NCBI RefSeq assembly: GCF_047556435.1
Contig: NZ_CP180210.1
Span: 2,542,001-2,606,000, forward strand
Origin: Alteromonas sp047556435
GTDB lineage: Bacteria > Pseudomonadota > Gammaproteobacteria > Enterobacterales > Alteromonadaceae
Length of the DNA stretch: 64,000 nucleotides
Reading direction: 5' to 3'
The notes under the pieces are model-generated. The model saw nothing but the letters and a program-made list of their open reading frames with translations, did not search any database and was not told where the DNA came from. Below are positions 18,856 through 27,380 of this stretch, in pieces. The position numbers and the translations under genes were made by a program. Numbering within the stretch: position 1 is the stretch's first letter; each line of letters starts with the position of its first letter.

Positions 18856-20823
18856 GTGAGTGCCTCTCAATCAAAATCTCCTTTAAATAAGCCGGTGTTT
18901 ATTACTTCATCTATTGTCATCGCACTTCTGATGCTGTTTGCAGCGGGTATGCCAAAGCTTGCCGATACTATTTTCTCATCCATGCAATCAGTGATTGTGT
19001 CCAATGGCAGTTGGTTTTATGTATTAACTGTTGCCATCATCCTGATTTTCGTGATTTTTCTGGGGATCAGTCGCTATGGGGAAATCAAGCTGGGGCCCGA
19101 TCATGCAACGCCACAGTTCAGCTTTCCAACCTGGCTGTCAATGCTGTTTGCTGCCGGGATGGGTATCGGCTTGATGTTTTTCGGCGTCGCTGAGCCACTA
19201 ATGCACTATCTTTCGCCACCAACTGCTGAACCAGGTAGCGTAGAAGCGGTGCGGGAAGCGATGAAAACCACCTTTTTCCATTGGGGCGTTCACGCTTGGG
19301 CAATATATGCTGTTGTAGCACTCATACTGGGTTACTTTGCCTACAGGCAAAACCTGCCTCTCACGCTTCGCTCTGCGCTTTACCCGTTAATCGGCGATAG
19401 AATTTATGGCTGGCCCGGTCATATCGTGGATATTTTTGCTGTCACCTCTACCATCTTTGGCGTATCCACTTCGCTTGGACTCGGTGCATCGCAAATCAAT
19501 GCAGGTCTGAATTATCTGTTTGGCATTCCTTCCAATACTACGGTTCAGATACTGTTAATGGTGGGTGTTGTCGGCCTGGCTATTATTTCTGTTGCTACGG
19601 GACTTGAAAAAGGCATTCGACGATTATCCGAAACCAACATGATCCTGGCAATCCTGTTGCTGTTGTTCGTATTGGTGTTGGGTCCAACGGTATTCCTGCT
19701 CCAGGCCTACCTGCAAAATACCGGCGCTTATTTATCGGATATCGTCAGAAACACATTTAACCTGTTTGCCTACGATAAAACCGACTGGATTGGCGGCTGG
19801 ACCATTTTCTATTGGGGCTGGTGGCTCGCATGGGCACCGTTTGTCGGCCTGTTTATCGCTCGTATCTCATTTGGCCGTACCATTCGTGAGTTTATTATCG
19901 GTGTTTTATTAATCCCTTCTGCTTTCACGCTACTGTGGATGACCGTGTTTGGCAACACGGCGATTGACCTGGTGTTTACACAAGGGCAGGAGGTGCTGGC
20001 AAATATGGTCGAGCAAGACACCTCTGTGGCGCTGTTCGTTTTCCTTGAACAGTTCCCGTTTTCCAGCGTGTTGAGTTTCATTGCTGTATTGATGGTTATT
20101 GTCTTTTTCGTGACGTCATGCGACTCCGGCGCCATGGTTGTGGACATGCTGTGCTCGCATGGAGAGAACAATACACCAGTGTGGCAGCGCATTTACTGGG
20201 CAGTGGGCGTAGGTGTAGTTGCCGCAGTACTGCTTTATGCTGGCGGGTTGAACGCGCTGCAGACAATGACGATAGTGTCTGCCCTTCCCTTTGCTATTGT
20301 GCTGCTAATTGCATTAATGGGGTTGTTGAAAGCACTAAGGGTAGAAGGCTATAAGCGAGAGAGCCTGCAAGCACTTGCAGGGGCGCCACCTCATTCAGAT
20401 ACCGATAAAAACTGGAAAGAGCGACTGGAAAACATCACCAGCTTTCCGGATAAAAATGTGGTGTCCCGGTTTATGAATAAGATTGTAGAGCCCGCGCTTG
20501 AGGAAGTGGGGAAAGAATTCAGGTCACAGGACTTTGAAATTGATATCTCGAAAGAAGATAAGCTGATCACGCTTACGGTTTCGATGGGCAATGATCCCGA
20601 CTTTATCTATTCAGTTTATATGACAAAAACAGCCCAGCCTGAATACGTGACTAACGAAGAAACAGTGGACGACAACGTCAACCAGACGTACTATCGCGCC
20701 GAAGTTCACTTAAGTGAAGGTGGTCAGAACTACGACATCATGGGATGGTCGAAACTGGCTGTAATTAATGATGTGATTGATCACTATCAAAAGCATCAAC
20801 ATTTCATACACTTGATGAGATAA
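18856..20823 (+). CDS. BCCT family (betaine/carnitine/choline) transporter
   Basis: A 655-residue secondary transporter with about 12 hydrophobic helices. It has the BCCT signature GWWLAWAPFVGLFIARISFGRTIREF, the early GMGIGLMFFGVAEP motif and the helix-8 Trp-rich region. These carriers import trimethylammonium compounds by sodium or proton symport, or by exchange. The cytosolic C-terminal tail (about residues 500-655) is long and charged, resembling the osmosensing tail of BetT-type members. The start is GTG at 18856; the ATG nearby runs into a stop after four codons. A MarR regulator follows after 33 bases and probably forms an operon with it. The substrate cannot be assigned. Confidence 0.92.
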   Translation: MSASQSKSPLNKPVFITSSIVIALLMLFAAGMPKLADTIFSSMQSVIVSNGSWFYVLTVAIILIFVIFLGISRYGEIKLGPDHATPQFSFPTWLSMLFAAGMGIGLMFFGVAEPLMHYLSPPTAEPGSVEAVREAMKTTFFHWGVHAWAIYAVVALILGYFAYRQNLPLTLRSALYPLIGDRIYGWPGHIVDIFAVTSTIFGVSTSLGLGASQINAGLNYLFGIPSNTTVQILLMVGVVGLAIISVATGLEKGIRRLSETNMILAILLLLFVLVLGPTVFLLQAYLQNTGAYLSDIVRNTFNLFAYDKTDWIGGWTIFYWGWWLAWAPFVGLFIARISFGRTIREFIIGVLLIPSAFTLLWMTVFGNTAIDLVFTQGQEVLANMVEQDTSVALFVFLEQFPFSSVLSFIAVLMVIVFFVTSCDSGAMVVDMLCSHGENNTPVWQRIYWAVGVGVVAAVLLYAGGLNALQTMTIVSALPFAIVLLIALMGLLKALRVEGYKRESLQALAGAPPHSDTDKNWKERLENITSFPDKNVVSRFMNKIVEPALEEVGKEFRSQDFEIDISKEDKLITLTVSMGNDPDFIYSVYMTKTAQPEYVTNEETVDDNVNQTYYRAEVHLSEGGQNYDIMGWSKLAVINDVIDHYQKHQHFIHLMR

Positions 20824-20856
20824 CACGTTTATTCAACTTGTATTAATGAGATTGGA

Positions 20857-21333
20857 ATGCGAAAAGAAGAAGAACTGTTAGTGGCATTGCGCAGAGTCAT
20901 CCGGGCGGTTGACCTGCGTAGTAAGCAGCTCAGTAAATCTGTGGGCCTCACCGGCCCGCAGCTAATGGTTATGCAAAACATTCAGGAAAAGCCTGGCATC
21001 ATGGTTAAGGACATTGCTGAAAACATCAACCTCAGCCCTGCTACCATAACCAACATTCTGGACAGGCTTGAAGCAAGAGATCTAGCGCAGCGGATTCGCA
21101 GCACTACAGATAAGCGAAAAGTGGGTGTTTTTGTAACCGAAAAAGGAAAATATGCTCTGCAGGACGCTCCCCGTCCATTGCAGGAACACTTTATTGAACG
21201 CTTTAATCATTTAAAGGAATGGGAACAGAGTCAGATGGTAGCGACGATGCAACGTATTGCTACCATGATGGACGCAGAAGACATTGATGCGTCACCGTTT
21301 CTTGAAGTGGGAAATTTATCTGACAGAAATTAA
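20857..21333 (+). CDS. MarR family transcriptional regulator
   Basis: A 158-residue winged-helix regulator. The MarR core is visible: LTGPQLMVMQNIQEKPGIMVKDIAENINLSPATITNILDRLEARDLAQRI (recognition helix around SPATITNILDRLE) followed by the wing STTDKRKVGVFVTEKG. N- and C-terminal helices would form the dimer interface. It directly follows the BCCT transporter, so it probably controls that gene in response to the transported compound or stress. Its terminator overlaps the stop codon of the convergent rnfH gene. Confidence 0.9.
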   Translation: MRKEEELLVALRRVIRAVDLRSKQLSKSVGLTGPQLMVMQNIQEKPGIMVKDIAENINLSPATITNILDRLEARDLAQRIRSTTDKRKVGVFVTEKGKYALQDAPRPLQEHFIERFNHLKEWEQSQMVATMQRIATMMDAEDIDASPFLEVGNLSDRN

Positions 21334-21348
21334 TTGATGTAGTGAGCA

Positions 21349-21380
21349 GTGAATAATGCGACCACGTTATTCACTTTTTT
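21349..21380 (+). terminator. Terminator after the MarR gene, overlapping the rnfH stop
   Basis: The stem GTGAATAA / TTATTCAC closes a 10-base loop and is followed by six T residues. It lies 16 bases after the MarR stop and includes the end of the convergent rnfH reading frame. Confidence 0.75.
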
Positions 21381-21732
21381 CCTGATCACTCTTCGATTTC
21401 AGCGGATTAGGCCTGCCACCGGTGACTTTATCTGCGCGCCCTTCTTCTTTGGCTTTTTCAGCCCGGCGTTTTCGGACCTCTTTCGGATCGGCGATGAGCG
21501 GACGGTAGATTTCAATACGATCGCCTTCTTTTACCTTATCCCGCAGTTTCACTACCCGACTCCAGATACCCACTTTGGCGTTTTCAAGTTCGATGTCCGG
21601 GTATAACGTCTGAATTTTAGACGCCGCGATAACCTCTTCCACGCTACTACCTGACTTCACCGCAAGCTCTACTATAGATTGCTTTGTCGGCAACGCATAG
21701 GCCACTTCAACGCTAATCATTTTTGCCGTCAT
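21367..21732 (-). CDS. rnfH: RnfH family ubiquitin-like protein
   Basis: A 121-residue member of the RnfH/RatB family. It has a beta-grasp fold seen in ISVEVAYALPTKQSIVELAV, KVGIWSRVVKL and GDRIEIYRPLIADPKEVRKRRAEKA. The last segment is the family signature, followed by a charged, probably disordered tail. The role is not established; some relatives sit in rnf electron-transport operons. Its ATG overlaps the ratA stop by four bases (ATGA), indicating translational coupling. The ratA-rnfH pair divergent from smpB is the common gammaproteobacterial arrangement. Confidence 0.9.
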   Translation of the reverse strand: MTAKMISVEVAYALPTKQSIVELAVKSGSSVEEVIAASKIQTLYPDIELENAKVGIWSRVVKLRDKVKEGDRIEIYRPLIADPKEVRKRRAEKAKEEGRADKVTGGRPNPLKSKSDQEKSE

Positions 21733-22160
21733 GAGTATACGCTCCGGGCACGCTCAGTGAAGGCATTAACCATACTCGCTGCCAGCGCATTAAACACCTT
21801 ACCAAACGCCATTTCAGCCAGCTTATTGCTGAACTCGAATTCAAGATTCAATTCAATTTTACAGGCTTCTTCGGACAGAGCCGAGAAGGTCCATCCACCA
21901 GTGAGGCGCTTGAAAGGTCCTTCCACCAGTTGCATGTCAATTCTTGAGGCTGGATAAAGAGTATTGTGGGTAGTAAACCATTGCTTAATACCCGCCTTTG
22001 CCACCAGCAGTGAGGCTTTCATTTCCTCGGCAGTGTTCTCAAGCACCTTGCTGTCCTGGCAACCTGGCAAGAAATCAGGGTATGACTCAACATCATTGAC
22101 CAAATCAAACATAGCTTGTGCGCTATGAGCCACCAGTGCACTGCGTTGAATACTCGGCAT
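21729..22160 (-). CDS. ratA: RatA-type START/COQ10-like protein (ribosome association toxin or ubiquinone chaperone)
   Basis: A 143-residue START-domain protein of the COQ10/RatA family. The N-terminal SALVAHSAQAMFDLVNDVESYPDFLPGC block is diagnostic, followed by the LVEGPFKRLTGGWTF beta strands and a C-terminal amphipathic helix (ALAASMVNAFTERARSVY). E. coli RatA was reported to block 70S ribosome assembly. The eukaryotic relatives bind coenzyme Q, so both roles are discussed. The ATG at 22160 opens a two-gene operon with rnfH. It is divergent from smpB. Confidence 0.9.
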   Translation of the reverse strand: MPSIQRSALVAHSAQAMFDLVNDVESYPDFLPGCQDSKVLENTAEEMKASLLVAKAGIKQWFTTHNTLYPASRIDMQLVEGPFKRLTGGWTFSALSEEACKIELNLEFEFSNKLAEMAFGKVFNALAASMVNAFTERARSVYS

Positions 22161-22295
22161 TTACGCTCTACTGTGTTTCTCAAAACGCGCAGTTTATCAT
22201 GAGAAATCCGAAGCGACTAACCTTCCCTTCGCACAATTCATCCCCACATACCTTGTTAACTGCATAACTTCTAAAGACTTTACGTGGACAATCAG

Positions 22296-22301
22296 TATAA
22301 T
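22296..22301 (+). promoter_or_regulatory. Perfect TATAAT -10 element directly before smpB
   Basis: TATAAT ends seven bases before the smpB ATG. No convincing -35 hexamer was found at 16-18 bases. If used, transcription would begin at or next to the start codon, and there is no Shine-Dalgarno sequence in the gap. Confidence 0.4.
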
Positions 22302-22308
22302 AACGCCC

Positions 22309-22788
22309 ATGAAGAAAAATAAAGCAAACAAGAATTCGACCGGGACCATCGCGCTTAACAAGAAGGCGCGTCATGATTACTTCCTGGAAGACAAATTTGA
22401 AGCCGGCATGTCACTGCAGGGATGGGAAATCAAAAGCATCCGTGAAGGCAAAGTGAACATAACCGACGCTTATGTCATTATCCAAAACGGCGAAGCTTAC
22501 GTGGTGGGTAGCCGTATCACGCCGTTAAACCAGGCCTCTTCACACGTTATTTGCGAGCCAGAACGTGCACGCAAGCTTTTATTAAGCCGTCGCGAGATTG
22601 ACCGGCTGATGGGAGCACGAGACCGACAGGGTTACTCTATCGTTGCTACCGCGATGTACTGGAAAAAGTGCTGGGTGAAGCTGGAGATATATCTGGCAAA
22701 AGGCAAACATAGCCACGACAAGCGCGATACAGTGAAAGATCGTGACTGGGCGCGTCAGAAAGAGCGCGTAATGAAACACAGCGTGTAG
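22309..22788 (+). CDS. smpB: SsrA-binding protein SmpB
   Basis: SmpB binds the tRNA-like domain of tmRNA and places it in the A site of stalled ribosomes, with its C-terminal tail reading the empty mRNA channel. The 159-residue sequence shows TIALNKKARHDYFLEDKFEAGMSLQGWEIKSIREGK, the GEAYVVGSRITPL strand and the KGKHSHDKRDTVKDRDWARQKERVMK tail. The tail is basic as required. The gene product's partner, ssrA, lies 4.6 kb downstream in this window rather than directly adjacent. The ATG at 22309 has no Shine-Dalgarno sequence and follows a TATAAT element by seven bases. Confidence 0.97.
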   Translation: MKKNKANKNSTGTIALNKKARHDYFLEDKFEAGMSLQGWEIKSIREGKVNITDAYVIIQNGEAYVVGSRITPLNQASSHVICEPERARKLLLSRREIDRLMGARDRQGYSIVATAMYWKKCWVKLEIYLAKGKHSHDKRDTVKDRDWARQKERVMKHSV

Positions 22789-22790
22789 TA

Positions 22791-22820
22791 AAAAAAGCCT
22801 GTCATCCGACAGGCTTTTTT
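22791..22820. terminator. Bidirectional terminator between smpB and the OYE gene
   Basis: The stem AAAAAAGCCTGTC / GACAGGCTTTTTT closes an ATCC loop. It starts three bases after the smpB stop. Flanking A and T tracts let it also end the convergent oxidoreductase transcript. Confidence 0.9.
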
Positions 22821-22853
22821 ATGATAGTGATAAAGTAACTGACATCATATGCG

Positions 22854-24089
22854 CTACTGGTTCTGCTCGTTCAGGTAGCGTCGGGTCATGCGTTTTCTGT
22901 GACACATATCTAGCACAAGGCTCCACAACGCAGACGGATGCCGTACTGTAGTAAGATCGTTCCCGAGCCGGCGCAGCTGACGGCGAACCATCGACATAGT
23001 TGCCAGACTAGCCAGCGCTTTATCGCGCCAGTGGCAGTGTGGTATCACACCTGAGTAATCGGGTTCGGCCTGCCACTTTTTCACCAGATCAGGGGTGAAA
23101 GCCAGCGCACTCGCCATGCCTACCAGCGTACAGCCTTTGTTTATCACTCGCTGGGCCACAGGGGCGCGCTTGATCCCGCCAGTCGTCATCACCGGTATAG
23201 CTGTCGCCTTGGCGATACGTGACGCAAATTCAAGAAAGTAAGCTTCTCTGGCAAGCGTTTGCTCGTCGGTGTTTCGTCGCTGCATGGCTGGCGACTCATA
23301 GCTTCCACCTGACACTTCAATAATATTCACACCCAGCGCCTCAAGGCGTTCAATTACCCTAATCGCATCGCCAAGCTCAAACCCACCGCGCTGAAAATCT
23401 GCAGAGTTAATTTTCACCATAATCAGAAAGCCGGAAGGGCAGCGGGCTTTAATCTGGCTGACGATATTCAACAGCAAGCGAGCGCGGTTTTCCAGCGCGC
23501 CCCCCCATTCATCTTTTCGCTGATTAGTGAGTGGCGACAGAAACTGCGTCAGCAGATAGCCGTGGGCGGCATGAATTTCCACGCCATCAAACCCAGCGTC
23601 TACGGCGCGCATCGCGGTAGTCACAAAACGCTGACAGACATCGTGAATGTCATCGCCGGTCATTTCGACAGGAGTCGCGAACATTTTTGAATGTTTGCCC
23701 ATATTCAGGCCAACAGCAGAAGGTGCGATCGCCTTTCCGCGCATCGCTTTCAGTACCTGCCTGCCGGGATGATTGATCTGCATGATGGCTTTTGCACCAT
23801 TAGACCGGATAATTTTAGCCCACTGCGTAAAAGGCTCAAGCGGTGTATCTGCTTCAAGCGCGACGCCTCCCGGCCCAGTCATCGCCTGTTTATCTACCAT
23901 TACATTACCTGTAATGATCATGCCAAGGTTGCCGTGTGCCCAATATCGATAAAGTGAGAAGAGCGCGGGCCCTGGAAGGCAGTGGTGCGTGGCCATGTTT
24001 TCTTCCATCGCCGCTTTTATTACCCGGTTTTGCAAACGAAAACCACAGGGCAGCGTAACGGGGTCAAAAATGGAAGCGACTGCGGACAT
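22854..24089 (-). CDS. NADH:flavin oxidoreductase / old yellow enzyme family protein
   Basis: A 411-residue FMN-dependent TIM-barrel enzyme. Family motifs are LPCGFRLQNRVIKAAMEE at the N-terminus, MQINHPGRQ, and the active-site block FDGVEIHAAHGYLLTQFLSPLTNQRKDEWGG. FMN/phosphate-binding strands (SGGSYESPA, PVMTTGGI) follow. It is longer than classic OYEs by a C-terminal helical extension and lacks the second half (Fe-S/NAD domains) of 2,4-dienoyl-CoA reductase. Such enzymes reduce activated C=C bonds; the physiological substrate is unknown. It is a single gene flanked by a terminator and by the 3' end of a regulator gene. Confidence 0.88.
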   Translation of the reverse strand: MSAVASIFDPVTLPCGFRLQNRVIKAAMEENMATHHCLPGPALFSLYRYWAHGNLGMIITGNVMVDKQAMTGPGGVALEADTPLEPFTQWAKIIRSNGAKAIMQINHPGRQVLKAMRGKAIAPSAVGLNMGKHSKMFATPVEMTGDDIHDVCQRFVTTAMRAVDAGFDGVEIHAAHGYLLTQFLSPLTNQRKDEWGGALENRARLLLNIVSQIKARCPSGFLIMVKINSADFQRGGFELGDAIRVIERLEALGVNIIEVSGGSYESPAMQRRNTDEQTLAREAYFLEFASRIAKATAIPVMTTGGIKRAPVAQRVINKGCTLVGMASALAFTPDLVKKWQAEPDYSGVIPHCHWRDKALASLATMSMVRRQLRRLGNDLTTVRHPSALWSLVLDMCHRKRMTRRYLNEQNQ

Positions 24090-24196
24090 GCAATAATTCC
24101 TGAACTACAAAAAAGCGGCCATACTTTAAATGACATTGCATCGAATTGCATCCAATGTATGCGATAAACTTTAGGATTATGCAGAACTTAACAGGT

Positions 24197-25558
24197 TCAA
24201 ATCTGACACGGATCGTCGCCAATCCGTACTTTGTAGGCCTGACACATCTGCCTGGCTTGCTCGACGTCCCCGCTATTTTTCAACACTGCAGCCAGCCCTT
24301 TCGTGGCAGCAAAATTATACGGAGCAATTCTGAGGGTGCGACGATACCACACCTCGGCATCCTGATAACGATTCAGTTTGACGTATTTGTCTCCAATCAG
24401 GGCCGCCATATCGGCATACCAGGGATGAATACGGGCAGACTGTTCGTTATATACCCTTCCCATCGCTTCAAATGCCCGCTCGTAGTACGTCATCGCCTCA
24501 GGCAGCCTGCCACTAATCTCCAACACGTCCCCAGTGTTTATCAACGCATCCCAGGCGTTGCTATCAAGTGCAATAGCATCAGCATAACTGGCCAGCGCCA
24601 TAGGAAACTGTTGCTGGGCCGCATACACAAACCCCAGCGCTTTATGCGCTCTGGCATCGTTAGGGGCATGTGCCACGGCCTGCTGCGCCAGCGCCAGCGC
24701 ACGTTCCAGTTTTAGCTTCGCGTCTGGTGTTACCGTTCTGCCACTGGCTAAAGCATGACTGAGATCTTGTGTAGCCAGCGGTACCGCTGGCTCACCGGCC
24801 GGGTTTGGCCAGCGTAATACCTGTTGCACCAACGCATTTGCCAGCCCTGCCTGCCCTACCCCGGCATCCGGACGCATAGCAATAACGTTCTGATACAGCG
24901 CAATCGCCATTTCATTATCCTGCCGCCGCATTTTGGCATAGTAATCGTCGGCCTGAGACACCAGAGTGTGTACATCAGACCCAGCAAAATGCGTGTCTGT
25001 CTGATTTTTCTTGTCAGAGATAAACCCAAAAGCACCTGCCAGTAACAGCGCGACAGCCACACCGGCTATCCACGTTTTTTTGTGGTTCGCGGGTGCCGGC
25101 TTCGCGTTCGACAATGGCCGCGCCACCACAGCATCGGCGGCGGGTGTCGAAGGTGATTCCTTCGGCTTTGCATCAACCAGGTTGTCACGCTGAAGGCCAT
25201 CTTGTAACCATGTTACGTCAGAAGCAATCAACCGATAACCACGTTTGGGAATGGTCTCAATAATCTCCGGCGATTTCGGATCATCCTCAAGTGACTTTCT
25301 TAAACGCGACACCACGCGCGTTAGTGCATCGTCGGTTACCACCTGCCCGGGCCAGAGTTTGTCGATCAGGCTTTCCTTATCAACCAGTTGACCCGCACTT
25401 TCAGCCAGAATGGTTAGTAACGCGGTTCCTTTTGGTTCCAGTCGCCCATGTGCAGTGGCAGAAGCTAATGAGACGTCATGTGCACGGCTGGCAGCAAATA
25501 ACTCACCTGAACGAATGTCCACAACCCAGTGATTAACCTGTAATATTTTTTGTTTCAT
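24197..25558 (-). CDS. CadC/ToxR-like transmembrane winged-helix regulator with TPR repeats
   Basis: About 453 residues. An OmpR/PhoB-type DNA-binding domain occupies residues about 5-110, shown by KGTALLTILAESAGQLVDKESLIDKLWPGQVVTDDALTRVVSRLRKSLEDD and the wing IIETIPKRGYRLI. A Pro/Ala-rich linker leads to a transmembrane helix (TWIAGVAVALLLAGAFGFI, about 170-190) and then a periplasmic TPR domain. This is the one-component membrane regulator layout of CadC. ATG at 25558 is chosen; GTG at 25567 is equally possible because neither has a clear ribosome-binding site. It is divergent from an S41 peptidase, with a tandem direct repeat between them that may be its binding site. Confidence 0.88.
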   Translation of the reverse strand: MKQKILQVNHWVVDIRSGELFAASRAHDVSLASATAHGRLEPKGTALLTILAESAGQLVDKESLIDKLWPGQVVTDDALTRVVSRLRKSLEDDPKSPEIIETIPKRGYRLIASDVTWLQDGLQRDNLVDAKPKESPSTPAADAVVARPLSNAKPAPANHKKTWIAGVAVALLLAGAFGFISDKKNQTDTHFAGSDVHTLVSQADDYYAKMRRQDNEMAIALYQNVIAMRPDAGVGQAGLANALVQQVLRWPNPAGEPAVPLATQDLSHALASGRTVTPDAKLKLERALALAQQAVAHAPNDARAHKALGFVYAAQQQFPMALASYADAIALDSNAWDALINTGDVLEISGRLPEAMTYYERAFEAMGRVYNEQSARIHPWYADMAALIGDKYVKLNRYQDAEVWYRRTLRIAPYNFAATKGLAAVLKNSGDVEQARQMCQAYKVRIGDDPCQI

Positions 25559-25596
25559 CGCGCGCACAACTGCCGAAAACCAGTAGCGAGTGTACC

Positions 25597-25634
25597 ATCA
25601 GAGTTATGTCAGCAGAATATCAGACTTATGTCAG
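25597..25634. promoter_or_regulatory. Tandem 16-bp direct repeat, candidate operator of the CadC-like regulator
   Basis: ATCAGAGTTATGTCAG (25597-25612) is repeated as ATCAGACTTATGTCAG (25619-25634) with one mismatch and a 22-bp period, about two helical turns. OmpR-type winged helices bind such direct repeats. The site lies 39-76 bases upstream of the regulator start and 66 bases before the divergent peptidase start. Confidence 0.6.
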
Positions 25635-25699
25635 GACAATCAGGCCAGATTATCTGACCCTGAAGGCGCTTTATTAACAATAGGATGTAACAACACAGT

Positions 25700-27181
25700 A
25701 TGAACGTATTATTTCCCATTCTGCGCCGTATAAGCTTTTTGCTATTTACCGCCATCAGCCTGCCTGTTGCCGGTACACAACAGACGCATTCTGTCGCCAC
25801 GCTAAAGAGTGATTTTGCGCAGCTTTACCAGCAACTTCAGGAGGCGCATCGCGATCTGTTCGCGAATATCTCAAAGCCGGAGTATGACGCTCACTATCGC
25901 CGCTTTCTTAACGACATCACCAGCCCGATGAGCGACAGCCAGGCGCGTATTTATTTTCAGCGCTTTGTTGCACTTGGCAACATTGCCCATGCCAGAATCG
26001 ATTTACCGGTTTCAGACTTCATGGCATTCAGAGAAGCCGGCGGAAAAACGCTTCCGCTATACCCGAGTCTGCGCGGTAATCGCGCATTTGTTGAAAGTTA
26101 CTATGGTAATGAAGAGAAAATTGAGCCCGGGCAAGAAATTATCGCCATTAACGATAAACCGGTAGCGCAGTGGGTAAAGCAATTCTCTCAGTATCTTTCT
26201 GCTGAAAATCAGGCTATCAGTAATACCCTGTTGGAAATGTACTTTCCGTATCTGATGTGGCTGGAAGTAGGTGAGCCTGACACGTTTACTCTGACCGTGA
26301 AAACGAAAACCGGCCCGCAAGCCTTATCTATTAATGCACTTAACCGCGAGCAGCAGCAAGCCAGCGTTGCACAACGCGCAGCAAAGACGGACGAGCCCTC
26401 GCCTTTAAGGGAATACCGCATGCTTGATGGAAACATAGGGTATCTGCGGCCGGGTCCTTTTTATAATGCCGAAGAGGCTGACGATAACGTGTGGGACGCC
26501 ACTGCATTCAAGCAATTGATTGACAATGCCTTTACGCATTTTCAGCAACAGCAGGCGACAGCTCTGCTTATTGATTTGCGTGACAATCCCGGTGGCACGA
26601 ATTCATTCAGCGACTACATGGTTGCCTGGTTTGCAGACCAACCGTTTCGCTTCGCTTCTGATTTCAGCGTAAAGGTAAGTCAGCAGGCTATTCGTTCGAA
26701 TGAAAAACGACTTGAGCAGTCAAATGACACGGGTGATACCTCTCACGTTTTGCAGAGTTTTTACGACAAAAGTGATATTGGTGATATTTTTTCGATGGCG
26801 CTTCCACATGCCGAGCCCCGGCAAGGTAAACGATTTGAAAAACCGGTATTTGTTTTAATCAATCGTTACAGCTATTCGAATGCCGTTTCAGTTGCTGCCA
26901 TCATTCAGGATTATGGATTCGGAACACTGATTGGAGAGAAAACCGCCGATCTCGCAACGACATACGGTGCGATGGAACATTTTACGCTTCCTGAAACGGG
27001 GATTGAGGTAGGCTTTCCCAAAGCACTTATTGTGCGTCCCAACGGCTCGCGTGTGCCAGATGGGGTGTCGCCGGATATCGAGTTCGACTTTGATGCTGCC
27101 GGGTCTGGTGACAGGTCTGTTCTGGAACAGGTCGCTGAGATAATTCGTCAAAATGGCGTACACACAGAAAATAAACCGTAA
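25700..27181 (+). CDS. Exported S41 (tail-specific/CtpA-like) family peptidase
   Basis: A 493-residue protein with an N-terminal signal sequence (NVLFPILRRISFLLFTAISLPVAG) and an N-terminal helical region. A PDZ-like stretch follows (EPGQEIIAINDKPVAQWV), then the S41 peptidase core ALLIDLRDNPGGTNSFSDYM. The catalytic-Ser region is FVLINRYSYSNAVSVAAIIQDYGFGTLIGEKT. The protein ends with PNGSRVPDGVSPDIEFDF, typical of Tricorn/CtpA-type proteins. It is expected in the periplasm or outer membrane. The catalytic Ser is inferred to be in YSYSN; the general-base Lys was not assigned. Divergent from a CadC-like regulator, which probably controls it. Confidence 0.85.
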   Translation: MNVLFPILRRISFLLFTAISLPVAGTQQTHSVATLKSDFAQLYQQLQEAHRDLFANISKPEYDAHYRRFLNDITSPMSDSQARIYFQRFVALGNIAHARIDLPVSDFMAFREAGGKTLPLYPSLRGNRAFVESYYGNEEKIEPGQEIIAINDKPVAQWVKQFSQYLSAENQAISNTLLEMYFPYLMWLEVGEPDTFTLTVKTKTGPQALSINALNREQQQASVAQRAAKTDEPSPLREYRMLDGNIGYLRPGPFYNAEEADDNVWDATAFKQLIDNAFTHFQQQQATALLIDLRDNPGGTNSFSDYMVAWFADQPFRFASDFSVKVSQQAIRSNEKRLEQSNDTGDTSHVLQSFYDKSDIGDIFSMALPHAEPRQGKRFEKPVFVLINRYSYSNAVSVAAIIQDYGFGTLIGEKTADLATTYGAMEHFTLPETGIEVGFPKALIVRPNGSRVPDGVSPDIEFDFDAAGSGDRSVLEQVAEIIRQNGVHTENKP

Positions 27182-27289
27182 CTTTTTGTTGTAAATGGTC
27201 TGGGTGACCCCATAAATAAGTAACGGCGAAAACGCAGCGATGAAATTGAACGGTTTTCAAACAAGCAGACACACAGGTAGTGAAGTTTG

Positions 27290-27318
27290 TTGTGCTTGCA
27301 CTGTAATCGCTGTAAGAT
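27290..27318 (+). promoter_or_regulatory. Possible ssrA promoter
   Basis: TTGTGC (27290-27295), a 17-bp spacer and TAAGAT (27313-27318) form a moderate sigma-70 match about 60 bases before the mature tmRNA 5' end. This leaves a short leader that RNase P would remove. The hexamers are weak, so this is a suggestion. Confidence 0.3.
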
Positions 27319-27380
27319 CGTAAGTAATTTCAGCATGTAGCAATTAGCTGTGTGTTGAACACCTTGAAAGAGGGACCCTC

